Shown piece after piece: positions 24,080 to 36,540 of a stretch of DNA of 64,000 nucleotides; the first letter of the stretch is position 1, and the number at the start of each line of letters is the position of its first letter. The position numbers and the translations under genes are program-made. Under the pieces are notes generated by a model. It was not told where the DNA came from and did no database searches. It saw nothing but the letters and a program-made list of their open reading frames with translations. Source of the stretch: Tipula vernalis (Eukaryota > Arthropoda > Insecta > Diptera > Tipulidae); NCBI GenBank assembly GCA_958295665.1, contig OY282560.1, forward strand, positions 101,905,930 to 101,969,929. Reading direction: 5' to 3'.

Positions 24080-25358
24080 CTAGCGACACCCATATATTAA
24101 TCTTCGCTTACCAAAGCCTACCAAGGTAAGCCTCAGAGTAAAAGTTTGATCGTTGGTTGAACCATTTGGATGGAAATCACATTGATATTCACCCAAGTTC
24201 CCGTCACAGTATGCTGATAACTTAGCCACGACTACGTTAGCCAAAATCTTGTAGCCTTTGTTCAGTAAAGTTATACTGCGGAAGTAGTTGCAATTTAATC
24301 GATCTCCCTTTTTAAGAAATGCACGAATTAGAGCCGTCTTCAACTCTTCTGCGGTAGAACAGACAATCGTCGTCATATTTGAGCATTTCATTGCAGATTC
24401 CACCCCCCCCCGGGGTGCAATATTATGTTCCGCACTTATGTCGTCTGTTTAGAAGCGAGGAGAAGAATAATTCCGCCACGCTTCGAGGACGGTTTTAGTT
24501 CCCATCTTTAATTCACCAGATTCGTTGCGGAATGGAAATTCTCCTCGCAGTTATGTAGGCGTTCTGGGATTGTCTTGTTCTTTGTGATAGACTTCGTTGG
24601 CGTGCGCAAACTTTCTCCCGGTTATCGCCGCTTTGATGATGTCTACTGTATGATATAGTAGCATCGAAGGTAGTTTTGGTACCATGATTTTTCAATGTCA
24701 AGGAGTTTCAACGACGGTGGAGGCGTGTCTCGTTGTTGTTAGAGATAGGGCAAAGATCATCGCGTCTTCGAGATGACTTCATTCATTACAAAAAATAAAA
24801 ATAAAATTATGATACCCCCAATTCATTATATAGGGAGGGTAGCTTTACTCTACATGTAGTGGAATCGAAACCGGTACAGTAAATTTGCATATAATTTGTA
24901 TATAAAATATTTAAAAGTACAGCAGAGATCTCCAATGATATTTTTATTTTTTTTACTGAAAGAATCATAATATGGAGAGATCTTTGGATAGGGTGCAAGG
25001 AGTTTGGTACAATAGCGCTACGATATATACTGCCAACACTGCCAATTTAACCATTGTCGTCGTCCAAAACAATAATGTTGCGAAACTTTACTCAAGATGG
25101 TCTCGAGCTGGACAATGAAAGCGCCTTTGATTTGATCACGCTTCTCCATTCACAAGAAACCAACGGCAAATTCATATTTAGTCCGTAATGACTGTAGTCG
25201 GCGATGTCATTGCCATTTAGTATTGTTTCCTGCAGCGCTTTGAAGTCGAGCTTATACTTAAACGCTTGTTCGAAGGGTTGATTGAGGCGCTCCGGACGAT
25301 CTACGCAATTTAAAATCTTTATCCTTAATCGTACCAAAGTCCGCGATCGTTGCTGCAT
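24080..25358 (-). mobile_element. Degenerate LINE fragment (RTE-like), minus strand
   Basis: Minus-strand pieces in 5'-3' order. An endonuclease N-terminal part contains 'NPPEQ'-like 'LNQPFEQAFKYKLDFKALQE' and 'NGNDIADYSHYGL' (25130-25310). A linker lies near 24513-24701. An RT part reads 'GDRLNCNYFRSITLLNKGYK' and 'GEYQCDFHPNGSTNDQTF' (24120-24330). The last matches the 'GEYQCGFRPGRSTTDQ' class of LINE reverse transcriptases. Stops and frame changes throughout. Only fragments remain; no ends could be defined. Confidence 0.7.
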
Positions 25359-27263
25359 ACACTACAGCCTGATCACTGATCTCAGGAATATTATGATAAT
25401 ACAATTGTAACTTGATTTCGCTTTTTGAGGTGTAATTATTCGCCTGCCATCTGTCCCTTTAGCAAAAATATTTTTAAATAAAATTATCTTATTTAAAAAC
25501 CAACGCACCACCATATAGGCCTTGGCTTAGCTGGCTGAATTTATAAAATGTGCAATACTTACGTCTTAAAGGGGTCGAGTTCAACCGTATAATCATTTTG
25601 GGTGACAAATAAAAACATTTTAATTATTTTATTATATATTTCATACTCTGGATTAACTAAAAAAGGATTTTTAATTAAGGGCCAAATACACAAAACCACG
25701 TGCGTTTTCTAAATCGCTATAACAGTTTTTAGAGTTTTATCTAAATTAATCAAGGTGACTTCTCCGAATTTGCTACTTAGTTTGCTGCTATTTTACTTTG
25801 AACTGTGACTAAATTTGTTAAAAGTAGGCAATAAAACCTACCTTTTATATAATCTGGAGCAAACAAACCATGAATTATATTTACATATATGTATTTATTA
25901 AAATACGCACAGTTGAATAAACTGAATTTAACCGCGGTAGTTTTTTCATAATTTCGAATAAATAACTGTAAAAATTGTTACAAACGGATTGTGATTCGTG
26001 CATTTGGCTCTTGGGAGGAATTTTGCTAAAAAGGAACCTGCTTGTAAATGTTTACTGGTTAAGGATATTTACTTATTAAAATATTTAGCTGGGCGTTATT
26101 TTTATTATTTGTACAATTTGTAAATTATGGCAATGTATAATACATAATTACGGTTAATTGGAAGACGATATTACAAATGGCAGTGATTAATCGTATCCGT
26201 ATCATTTTTCTTTATGTACACAACTAAACGAATAAATATTCAATTTGCATATTTGCAATTCTACAATAATCTGTAATGGTTTTGACATAATTATGATTTG
26301 CGTGCAATCACAACGCGTTGTACTAATAATCTTAATTTGCTTGAATAATTATTCTTATACTTTTTTTAATTATCAGAAAACAAAAAAAAAATAGTTGCAT
26401 TTACAATAATTCATATCCCTTTTATAAATCAAAATGTAAACGTTGAAGAAATATAAAAAGAAACTTTAATTTGCATATCAATATACATACATTACAGTAA
26501 GTACAAAAAAATAAGTATACATACAATGTAATATACAGGTATGTGTGGCGGCGAGCGATTAAATGGAATGGACAATTGATTGTGGATGTTATGTGAAACT
26601 AACCACTCCTCACCGCCAGACCGTTTTATTATTAACTAACTTAAAATTAATATGATTACCTACATGTAAAAAATATCAACAAAAAATTATAAGTAATCTT
26701 AAAAAATATATATTTACTTTCGGTATGGACGGAATAATACTATAATCGTAACCGGAATGTTTACTATAGATTAACTGTTCTCTAGATTGTTGAAATTTTA
26801 ACAAACTTTTGACATGAATTTATTAAGCTGAAATCATTTTCATTCAAAAATTAAAAACATAACTGAAATAAAAACCTCTGCTAAATTAAAATGCTTGATT
26901 AAAAGAGGAAAGAATTATTTTTAAAACGTATGCACAACAGCGACTCAAACAGATACAATGTCAAGTTTGATGTAACCCGTATCGTACCGCTACAGTTATG
27001 TGATTAGTTTTACGTTATCCAAAACACATTTCTTAATAAATTTATAACTACAATAAAGTTAAATTATTTAAAATTATATACCTACAAATAAATCCATGTC
27101 AAATGGGAGTTAAAAACTGTAATACTACTATTTCCATAAAAATGTTTATATTACTTAAACTAATTAAATAGTAATGAGTTCAATTTAAATAAAATAAAAA
27201 TATAACATTTGCGTGCTTACTCGCGAGATTCTTGATATTATATTTTGTTATACTTACTACATT
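25359..27263. other. AT-rich region downstream of the receptor gene
   Basis: No supported gene. The part next to 27263 should contain the 3' UTR of the minus-strand receptor gene. A minus-strand AATAAA candidate (plus 'tttatt') lies near 26819, but the true end is not visible. The rest is low-complexity AT. Confidence 0.5.
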
Positions 27264-30200
27264 TTAATTGACTATTTCCAATAACGGCAAATAATATGGT
27301 AAAATTGTCGTAACACCTCCGTTTACGTCCAACTCATATGTTAATGCATGTCCTGGCATCGTTAAAAATTGTTTTAATAATATTTGTATGTCCTTGTACT
27401 GGGGTCGCTCATTTTGATCCAATTCCCAACAATTCAATAGCATTTGGTAAAGATCGTCAGACATAAAATTCGGTTGTTCTGGTCGTGCGCCATTTTTTAT
27501 ACGACTCAAAAGATCCGAAGAATTAAGATTTGAATAGAGCGTGCCACCAAGACAGCAGATCTCCCAGATGAGACAACCAAATGCCCATATGTCACTTTTA
27601 ATTGTGTGATTACGATATTTTAATACTTCAGGTGCATGCCATCTTGATAAATCGATTGATTTTCCCTGATCATCATTGAGAGGAGCACCAAAAATAGATA
27701 ATTTTAATCCATAATCACCGGTTACTTTAATATTGTGCGCACATAGTTGTTTGTGTAATATCTGAAAAAAGAACAAACAAAACAAAATTGAAAATGATAT
27801 AAATTTTGTTGGAAATAACAAAACATTCTCACATTTTTACTGGCCAAATATTCCATCACTTCAAGTAACTCAATTACAATGGACAGTACATTTTCTTCCA
27901 ACGATCTATAATTAGATTTCCACATAGTTCGTTCCCTCAACTGTAACAAATGTTTTTTTAGTGTATAAGAAACGTCCTCAAGGACCACATAAATCCAGTC
28001 GTTTGTTTTACATATCCCATAAAACGACAGTAAATTTTTATGCGGTAATGCTTTCAACAGATTATTACAACTTCTAAAAAATAATGTTTCAATTTCTTTA
28101 TCCATATCATCTATAATGGAATAAAATGTAAAAATGCCATAATTGTCATTTAGATTTCACGTAAAACACACACACAAAATGTTAAAACTTACCCGATATT
28201 AAATGAACTTGACATGCATAAGAAACACTGCCTTGATTTAAATTACCCTTAATTACATCACCAAAATTACCAGCTCCAATAATATGATCAATATCTAATG
28301 TTAACAAATTACGAGATAGTTTTTGTTCCGTATCCAAACTATTATAGATTGCAGATAGTTTTTGCTGAAAATTTCCCTGTTCCTCGGGTTCATGCAAAAA
28401 ACCATTATTTACCTAAAAGTCGGAATAAAATAGACAATTTTAAGTAAATAGAATAGAAATTAAATTACGATTGCATGATAATAAAGTTGAAAGAATAATA
28501 AGAAAACTAAATTATGATGGAAATTTGTTGTTGTTCGAATTTCGGCCAATTTTGAGGAAATAATATAAAGTGTTTATGTCAGAAGTGAGGTATTTTATCG
28601 TCAATAACATGCAAGCAAATGTTATTTTGTTAATGCTTTTATACTCGAGTCCATATAATTTCAATAAGGTGAACGTATAAGAATACATTTCTGCCTTAAT
28701 AAACGGAAGTAAAATTCAAAACTAACTTTCCTAAAAGAGTGCTTTTGGTTCATAAATAGCCGTTATATTCTTTAGCATGGGAAGCCACACAGTGCAAATA
28801 ATTTTATTATTTTATTAAAAAAAGCAGTTCTTATAATACGTTTATTTCAATAAAATCATTTTATCTTAAAAACTAGAAAAAAAAAATGTATTAACAAATA
28901 AACAGCAAAAGCCTAAATAAATTTTGTTCGGCAAATTTATCAATAATTGGAATGTGTTTCACCAAGTGAGGAAAATGATATAGAATCTTCTTTCCCGTAA
29001 GTGTCATCATAATTTAAAAAGTCCTAAAATGAAAAATTGTTTCCAAAATAACTTTTAATAATTTTGTATTCATTCAAAATTTTTGGTTAGTCACACATTT
29101 TTAAGGATGTCTATTCAATATACTGGTGCTATTTGCCTGCATTAAAATCCATTGACGAAAGATGATGATTTTCGCTGTATTTAAAAAAACGTATAAATCG
29201 TTTAGTGAAACAAAATAATTGAACATTCAAAAGTATGTACAATAAGTGACAAGCCACGCGCCCCCAAAGGACAAGAAACAGTGAATCAATACAAAACACG
29301 TACTAAGCAAATAACTTTTAACAAAAAAAATAGAAATATTTGTTCAATCACTTACCATTTCTACTATGGGACCTTGAAGTGCCATTTCATTTAGATCGGA
29401 AAGTCTATGAATTCCTTGAGCATTCCCGACTTTGTGTCGTATATACAAAAATGCTAAAACTGTACAGACGAGTATTAAACTGAATATCACCACGGCGACC
29501 GTTAATACCGTAACTAGAGTATCGTGACCGTCGTTTTCTTCGCCACCGGCATTAGTGTTGTGCGAGGGTACAGCTGGATTAAAAATTTTAACCATTTCCT
29601 CATCATGTGTATGGACGGAATATCGTCTTTTTTCAATATTCTCAAAAATACTAACGACACCAATAGTGATGTGTGCATGACGTTTAGGATCAAGCGGAAC
29701 ATTTAAGTATCCTTGATATTGTAGGCCGTCACCAACCGTCAACTGTTTTGTACGATTTTCATAATTTAATTTGGCCGTTATGTAATAGGGTAGTCCATTC
29801 TCTTGAGCATCTTTGAAATTCTGTAACCATGACGCATTGAAATTTTCCGAAATCTCATCTTCGACATAATTTACAACAATTTCATACCAATTAATTGGAC
29901 CATTAATATTCTCCGCTTGATTTATTTCAATCGTAATTGTGGTATCGGTTTTTGATAAAATTTTTGGACTTTGTGGCTTAGGATCCGGTACTCCGATTAT
30001 GGTATGCTCAACAATAGTAGCATTACCACCTTCAACCTTATCTTTTGTAAGAGTTTTCAATATAAACCTGTACGTACTACCTGGATGAAGATTTACCAAT
30101 TCCGCTTGCCTCATTACACTATCAAATGTCCATGTTGGTTTAAATAAAGGTTTATTTGTATATGTTTTAATGATTTCTGTTTCGATGAGATATTGCGATA

Positions 30201-30775
30201 ATGTGTCTTGAACTTCAGGCGGATCCCATTGTAGCAACAATGATGTTTCCGTCCTATTGGCTGTCATCGACCTTAAATTACGCGGAGGACTTGGTACTTT
30301 CAAATCGGTTGCATAGTAACTTTCAGCATCAGTTCCACCACAAAATTTATCTGGATCTAATTTACAGCTAACATTGCAATCTGTTTGATTCAATTTTGGG
30401 GCTTTAATTAGATTTATACATCGGCATTCGTCTTGATTTAAAATAGAGTACCTAAAAGAGTACATGGTACAAATATTATATCATTTTAGAACAATCAGCT
30501 CTCTTTTCTGGAACGTGTGAAATTCTTATTTTTCTATTACAATTCCACAAAAGAGAAGTATAACAATCCAACAGGTGGTATTATGGTGGGAAAAAATTGA
30601 CTCACCTGTAAAATATTTCCTCACATTTATCAAGACAACTATCCACTGTGCCATTAAAATGTTCCCGGCTTCCTTCATATTCTTTATTATAGCAACCAAT
30701 ATATTCACCTTTATCACCTGAGCACACTTTGAACAGAAATCCTATAAGTAATATGCAGATATTTGCAGTAAACAT
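27264..30775 (-). CDS. Wsck: Wsck-like receptor pseudokinase, five exons, 753 aa
   Basis: Single-pass receptor-like protein. Exons (minus): 30775-30606, 30451-29356, 28412-28193, 28110-27833, 27761-27264; introns of 154, 943, 82 and 71 bp, all GT-AG and frame-consistent. Residues 1-20 are a signal peptide. About 24-100 form a WSC domain with eight cysteines (28, 47, 51, 66, 68, 82, 86, 94), split by intron 1. About 111-338 are FN3-like, 369-394 the membrane helix, about 460-735 a tyrosine-kinase fold. The glycine loop 'GAGNFGDV' (468-475), 'APE' and 'DIWAFGCLIWE' are kept. The ATP lysine is Gln490, HRD is HKQ (591-593) and DFG is IFG (611-613), so phosphotransfer is very unlikely. WSC-FN3-kinase order is that of fly Wsck (cell wall integrity and stress response component kinase). 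Natural ligand and pathway are not known to me. Start: first ATG with a good signal peptide. Confidence 0.93.
28413..29355 (-). other. Intron 2 of the Wsck-like gene
   Basis: 943-bp intron between the membrane-segment exon and the kinase-start exon: donor GTAAGT (complement at 29350-29355), acceptor 'cttttag' (complement at 28413-28419). It falls exactly between extracellular/transmembrane and cytoplasmic modules, phase 0. AT-rich; no further feature seen. Confidence 0.85.
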
Positions 30776-32224
30776 GTTTTCGGTTGGGTATATTTGGGTG
30801 GGGTTATCTTGTGTCGTCTTAAATTACATATAATGTTCCAATATTCAATATGACATTTAATCTCTATTTATTTTACAAATTTTAACTTATTTTAATGGAA
30901 TGATAGATTACAACTATCACTAATTTTATAAATACTGGATAATGAAATGTTCAAATAAAAAAAAATAAAAAAATTGAATACAAACATAAAAACAAAAATA
31001 TGACGATAGACAAAACAAAAATAAAATAAAGTTCAGTGGATGATATCTTGACGTTTGAGCGAGCTAGTACAATTCTTATTCCCAAGTATTTTTATATCCG
31101 AAAATTTTTGTATTTTTCTGACATTTCGCTGATTTCATCTCCGATTCTTTTCCGAATTAATGTCCGACTTATTATAAGATTTCCTATGAAAGTTGGCCAA
31201 AAAACTCGGAAAATGATGACAAAAAAAGTTAGGTTATGTCTTGCACAAAAAGTGGGCGGAGCATATTTAATAAATTTAAGCGGCAGTATTTTGGTTTTGA
31301 ATATGAAAATGAACAACAAAAATTTATTTGGATTTTAACTATTTTATTAGCAAATTTTATAATAATTGTATAAGTTTATTATTATTAAACTGGTTAATAA
31401 TTAAATAACATCATAATAACAATTTTAAATTAAATAAATTAAATATAAATAAATTCACCTAAGTATGTACATATAAAATTTATATATAGCAAATTATATG
31501 AGCATTTACATTGCGCAAAAGTAATTTGATTAAACAATTAATTATAAAATGCTTTATAAAAGACAAGCTACACATTTCAGCTTCAAGGGCAAGTTACACA
31601 CTTAAATTAAATTAAACTAACATGATCTATGTGTCTTGCTACCATATAAAAATAAAGCTCTTAAATGTATCGTTGCACCCTTAAATTAAACACACGAGAC
31701 ATACAAACTAAGTTGGTTGGTGTCCGCAAAGTCGTGCTGAAAATTATAAGTAAATTAAATGAAATAACTATATGTATAAAATATTCGTCAATATTTACCT
31801 TATGGATGATTTTAGCACTAAATTATTTTTAATAAAATATATATTTATATAAAAAACGTAAAATTATACGAGCACAAATTAATATTATAACTTGATAACA
31901 AAACTAATCGTAAATAACAAACAAGAAAATTCACAACAAATGTAATGGCGTCTTTCATACAAGCAAAAAAAAAATATGTTTGCACTCCAACGCTATATGT
32001 GTCGAATGTTGAAAACCAAATTTCATCATTTTCCGAGTTTTTCGTCTGAAAACCGGACAAAAATTGATAACCAGTTGAAGTTTTCAGTTTTGTTATACTT
32101 GGGTTGTGCTGAATTCTAGTACAATTTTAGGTTTCAAAAATTTAAGTAAAATATTTGAATCTAAAGGTGTGATAGAACCTTTACTAGGATTTACATGATT
32201 GTTTTTTTCGTTGTGAATTTTATA
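30776..32224. other. 5' flank of the Wsck-like gene, no further gene
   Basis: AT-rich upstream sequence. It should hold the promoter of the minus-strand receptor gene, but no TATA box or initiator can be assigned with confidence. The short frames here have no recognisable domains. Confidence 0.5.
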
Positions 32225-32644
32225 CCTCAAACACATAAGCGGCGCTCTACGCTTCTTCTCTTCGTTTGTATGAGTTTTTGCAACCACATAGGCGCCGCTA
32301 ATTTGACATTTATTTATATGAAAAATGTTGTTTGGGTTTTTACAACAAAAACATTTTCATAAAAAACTATTTGTTTAATGACTATTACGAACAAATTAAG
32401 GTTCAAATTTAGATTTTTTTACAATTGTCTTTCTCATATGCCCATTTGGATGTAAAATTCGGCTAAAATTAGAAGTTTCCAAGCATTTACTTTAAAAACA
32501 ACAACAATAAATATAAATGTAATTCATCGCCTCAAAAAATTCAAACTTTGCTAGTTTGACGCCGCTCTATGTGTTCGCTCTTATGGAAATACATGTACAT
32601 ATTCTAATTTAGCGCCGCTGTTCGCTCCGTCAATGTGTTTGGGG
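32225..32644. mobile_element. MITE with TA target duplication, GC-rich internal motif
   Basis: Ends 'cctcaaacacat' and the complement 'atgtgtttgggg', flanked by TA at 32223-32224 and 32645-32646. 'gcggcgct' or its complement occurs four times (near 32240, 32292, 32560, 32612), arranged as inverted pairs, in an otherwise AT-rich area. 420 bp, no coding capacity. The TA flank fits Tc1/mariner-type elements. Confidence 0.7.
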
Positions 32645-32649
32645 TATTA

Positions 32650-33420
32650 GTGTAGGATGTTCTATCATCACGTTCAATCGAATTCGATAGAGTTTATGTC
32701 TCTTGTTTCAACAATAAAATTGTACTCTATTTCGTTTTTCAATTATGCTTGTTTTGCTGCTATCTCAGCTTGATCGAATAAAACAACATTCTATTTCTAC
32801 TTAGGGCCTCATTCCCATAGTAGTGTCGCTTGTTATGCCAGTCAAGTTTTAGTATCTCTTCTATAAATCCTAGATGGTTGCTATGAAGAACATCAAATTG
32901 CACTGACTTTTTACGACAATAGTCATTTCAAATTACTTTTCTGGTCATGACATATTTTCAAGTGAGGAGCAATTGGCCTAATTGCCACTAGAAATGACAA
33001 CTGTCGTCAAAAATCAGTGGAATGCGATGTTTTCTATAGCAACCATCTAGGGTTTATAGAATGAATACTACGACTAACAGGGACTGTTATTTGGCATAAC
33101 AAGCGACACGACTATGGGAATAAGGCCCTTACCTGCACGATTCTTTATCACCCAATTATTGTTTAGTGATACTTTATCGATATGAAGGAAAGGAAAAGTA
33201 CGCAAGAAAAAGGGATCGCAATAGAAAAAGTGTAATCAAAAAGCGAAATAGAGTACAATTTTATTCTTGAAACAAAAGACATAAACTCTTTCGAATTCGA
33301 ATAGAAAGTGATATTATAACATCCCACCCCAGGAAAAAAACATTTATGTAAATGAAGCATATAAACTCTATCGAATTCGAATCGAAAGTCGAAAGTGATG
33401 TTACAACATCACACCTCAGT
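32650..33420. mobile_element. Foldback element FB, copy 1, with a MITE in its centre
   Basis: Left arm (about 32655-32745) 'attcgatagagtttatgtct' and on is the complement of the right arm (about 33225-33315), which holds 'agacataaactctttcgaat'. Both arms carry the 'actctatttcg' / 'cgaaatagagt' block. The right end is followed by a second partial copy (33356-33410) with 'ataaactctatcgaattcg', a tandem duplication of about 75 bp. Related copies lie at 34130-34575 and 41865-42490. A different palindromic MITE (32804-33128) interrupts the middle. Confidence 0.75.
32804..33128. mobile_element. PIF/Harbinger-like MITE, 325 bp
   Basis: Terminal inverted repeats 'gggcctcattcccatagt' and complement of 'actatgggaataaggccc', 17 of 18 matching, flanked by TTA on both sides (32801-32803, 33129-33131). 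The inverted pairing continues inwards: 'gtgtcgcttgttatgcca' pairs with 'ggcataacaagcgacac', and 'agatggttgctat' with 'atagcaaccatct'. TTA duplications are the hallmark of PIF/Harbinger. A transposase remnant of that family lies at 57.6 kb. Confidence 0.85.
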
Positions 33421-34129
33421 ATTACGAAATGAAAAGTTATTCTTTGATAAAATATCATGATATTTTTTATCATTTTTGCCCGATTGAACACGTCCATTAA
33501 TGTTTGGCAATTTTGTTGCACACTTGATCTTAAATTAAATATTAAATATTAATTCTATTTAATTATGTCATAAATTTTATTAATATTGTGTTTTCATTTT
33601 TATTTTTTTATAATTTGTATTATTGTATAACATTTTTCATTTTAAAACTGTTTTTAAAACGATAAAAAAACCTATTTGCTTAGATCGCTAGTAAATAAAT
33701 AATTAATTTATAATGTTATTTTGAAAGCAAACGACTCATGTTTCATATAAGTATTGTTGTGTTTTGAAAGAACAAACTTCTGTCTTATGTAAATGTGAGT
33801 CTCATTCGGGTCAATTAATTTATTTTGGTTTAGTTTGAAACAACCCAATAAATTTAGAAACAACTTTTTATGCATCGTGCATAAAATCGATCTTACGTTC
33901 TAAATCAGACATTTCTCACAGAAAAATATTTCACGAGATTTCTTGACATTCTTTATGAGTTTTAATTTCACAGTAATCAATCAGGAATCGCGTTTCCTGA
34001 GTTTTTATAGCTTTATGTTTTTTTACAAATAAAACCTAAATGAGAAATTTGTCATCGAACGTGACCGTAAACTGAATATGCACACTATTTCACTTAGTAG
34101 AAAGTAACATATTATATTAATGCGATCTC
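33421..34129. other. AT-rich intergenic stretch
   Basis: No gene or clear repeat seen between two foldback elements. Confidence 0.5.
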
Positions 34130-34575
34130 AACTAGCTAAAATAAAATGATATTATTCTATTTCAACTATCATTCGTCTGTGTCTCTCACCAACGAAGGTA
34201 CGTGGTCGAAGCGGAGAAAAGGAGATAGGTCTTATACATCACATATATGTACTAAAGATACATGTTAAACCGAAAGTGGTCTGACTGAAAATGTCCGAGA
34301 TAAATTCAACATGTAAACGGCGGCTTGACTGAAAGCAAAGATTATTAACAAGAAGATCTTCTTGTTAATAATCTTTGCTTTCAGTCAAGCCGCCCTATAC
34401 ATGTTGAATTTATCTCGGACGTTTTCAGTCAGACCACTTTCGGTTTAACATGTATCTTTAGTAATAATTGACTGATATCGCAAAAGAAAAAGCGACATAG
34501 ACCGAATGAAATGGAGTAAAAACTTATTCTTTTAAAAAAAGAGATAAACTCTCTTCTCGTCTTTTGAGCAAAATC
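34130..34575. mobile_element. Foldback element FB, copy 2 (decayed arms)
   Basis: The right arm near 34500-34560 ('gagataaactctcttctcg') and the left arm near 34140-34195 ('attctatttcaactatcatt') resemble the arms of the FB copies at 32.7 and 41.9 kb, but are more diverged. The centre is occupied by an almost perfect palindrome (34251-34462). Confidence 0.55.
34251..34462. repeat. Near-perfect 212-bp palindrome with no spacer
   Basis: The two 106-bp halves meet at 34356/34357 in 'aagaagatcttctt' and differ at three positions in total. The sequence runs from 'actaaagatacatgttaaac' to its exact complement. Transcribed in either direction it would form one continuous hairpin. No coding capacity. 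Confidence 0.95.
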
Positions 34576-35224
34576 GCAGTCCCGTGTCAAAAGAAAAAAG
34601 GTTTTTCATTGTGAATCCACTGTAATTCTAATTTATCTAAAAATAAGTAAATGAGTGTTGTAACAGGATTTTTGAAACAAAGATGATTAATTTTTTCAGA
34701 AATGAGTTACTATCTTAAAAACAAGTTAGCAAGTTTCGATTGTTAATATCTAAATATGTAGCAAAAATGATCGAGCATGTGAAAACCCGCTTTGAAGTAG
34801 TAAACTTGCTAGCGGTGTGAAATTTGTTTATTTTTTAGTGAGGCCTCACTGTACTGTACTGACCGCGCTCAATAGATCCAAAACTGTTTGAGATTCGGGA
34901 CTTACAAACCAATCTACATACACGATACACATATTAGACAATATCTAAAAAATAAATATAATACCAGCGCACAAAAGCGTTATTATTTCAAAAAATTCGA
35001 CCCTTGGCAGGCAAAGTGATAAAAAATCAAGTAAACAAAACAAAAACAATGTTCCAAAAAAAGTTCAGTGCCCAGCAAATGTTGACATGTATTCAGCAAA
35101 CGCTGTATTTCATTTTTTTTATTTGGTACAAATGGCAGAAAGTTTTCCAATCTACTAAAAAAACAAAACAAAAAAAAAATCATTTTTTTCTGTCTGTGAT
35201 TTTTTAAAATATAAAAATTAAAAA
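34576..35224. other. 5' flank of the EGF-like gene
   Basis: AT-rich sequence before the EGF gene start; no supported gene. Long A runs near 35160-35180. Promoter elements cannot be assigned. Confidence 0.45.
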
Positions 35225-35763
35225 ATGTTAAAAATAATTTTAATACTTTTTTATTTTATATATTTATGTAGCGCAGAATGTAAGTAAAATATTGTGAAAA
35301 AAAAAAAGTTGATCCATATTTTCGACGAATTCTTTTGTTCTTTCGAATAGATAAAAAATGTAACTCATCAATTTTAAATATTTGCCCGGACAATGCAATG
35401 TGTGTCGATAATTTTACAAATGGTGAATGTAAATGTTTAACTAATTATAAGTTTAATGTAAACTATAAAAATAGTAATGAATATTGTATAGTAAATCATA
35501 ATAATAACAATAATAATGTCGATATAGCAACAACAAACAGTTCAACGTATAACGATGGTACAGTTGAACCACCTGGTACTCATCACATACTTGGCGGTAT
35601 TTTAATTCCAATTTTATTCGTTTTTCTACTAATCGGAATTATTTACGTGTTCAAAAAGTTCCGCATAAATAAAAAATTACGAGATATTTTCGTGCGAAAA
35701 CAGAGGCCAACCTATGAGGATGTTGTCATGGGGAACGATCTTGATGATCCGCCACTTATTTAA
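35225..35763 (+). CDS. Small single-EGF transmembrane protein, two exons, 155 aa, family not recognised
   Basis: Exon 1 is 35225-35279, exon 2 is 35351-35763, with a 71-bp intron (GTAAGT donor, 'cgaatag' acceptor). The split codon gives Tyr19. Residues 1-16 are a hydrophobic signal peptide ('MLKIILILFYFIYLCSAE'). Residues 22-64 form one EGF-like domain with six cysteines spaced 7-5-8-1-16. An Asn/Thr-rich stalk follows, then a membrane helix at about 98-118, a basic stop-transfer ('KKFRINKKLR') and a 37-residue cytoplasmic tail ending 'PTYEDVVMGNDLDDPPLI'. The tail has a tyrosine in an acidic context. The ATG at 35225 was chosen because it supplies a signal peptide and the splice keeps the frame. 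Without exon 1 there is no export signal. Membrane surface protein; partner and pathway unknown. Confidence 0.85.
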
Positions 35764-36532
35764 TTTTAAAACGACGAGGGAACTAAACGAATCAATTTTA
35801 ATTTTTTTTATTTCAATTTTAATTTAATGATATTTTTTGTCGTATCTCGGTAATTCTATTTTATTATTATGATTATTGTTAAGTCTATATAAGTAAGTCG
35901 TTTAAACACACAGTTTTTCTTTTTTTTTTTTTTGACGGATGATAAGATTTAATTTAACTAAATGTTGTTATCTTTTATCGTATTTACGATCGCATTAATG
36001 TACTCATAAACAATAATACATAATTTAAGTTAAATTTTTAAAACGGGTGATTAGTAAACTACGCTTTCCTGTCTAAATACTCAGATCCGTATTACACTAC
36101 ATATCACATACGTACATACATAAAAAACTTGGGAATTCTACCCTAGAATATTGTATTTACCATATCATACCAAAAATAGTTGAGAATAACTCAATGAAGT
36201 TTTATTTAAGATTACTTACTCGAAGCGTGGGTTGCGGATAAGGCGTTCGGATTAAACATTATAATTACGTATCATATATTCAACTAAGTATACTAGTAAA
36301 ACCAGTAAAAACTAATCATTCACTGAAAAAATATCAATTTGTAATTTTAAACCAAATGAATTTAAAGTAAATTTTAAGAATTTATTTAAATAATAATTAA
36401 TTAATTGTATTTATAAATATAAAGATAATCGTATGTAAAACATTTGTAATCTCCTATAAAAATAACATTTTTCCCAAACCACATTAGTAAATAAGTTTAG
36501 ATTTTTTAAAATGTATCTTAACATTTCTTAGC

Positions 36533-36540
36533 AATAAATA
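36533..36540 (+). terminator. Possible poly(A) signal of the EGF-like gene
   Basis: 'caataaataaag' is the first well-placed AATAAA cluster at a transition from AT-rich to mixed sequence, about 770 bp after the stop. Several weaker candidates precede it. Confidence 0.35.

Noticed and set aside
35335..35763. EGF-like protein starting at the upstream TTG of exon 2
   Set aside because: That start lies inside the intron before the 'cgaatag' acceptor and would lack a signal peptide. The spliced form from 35225 has one.
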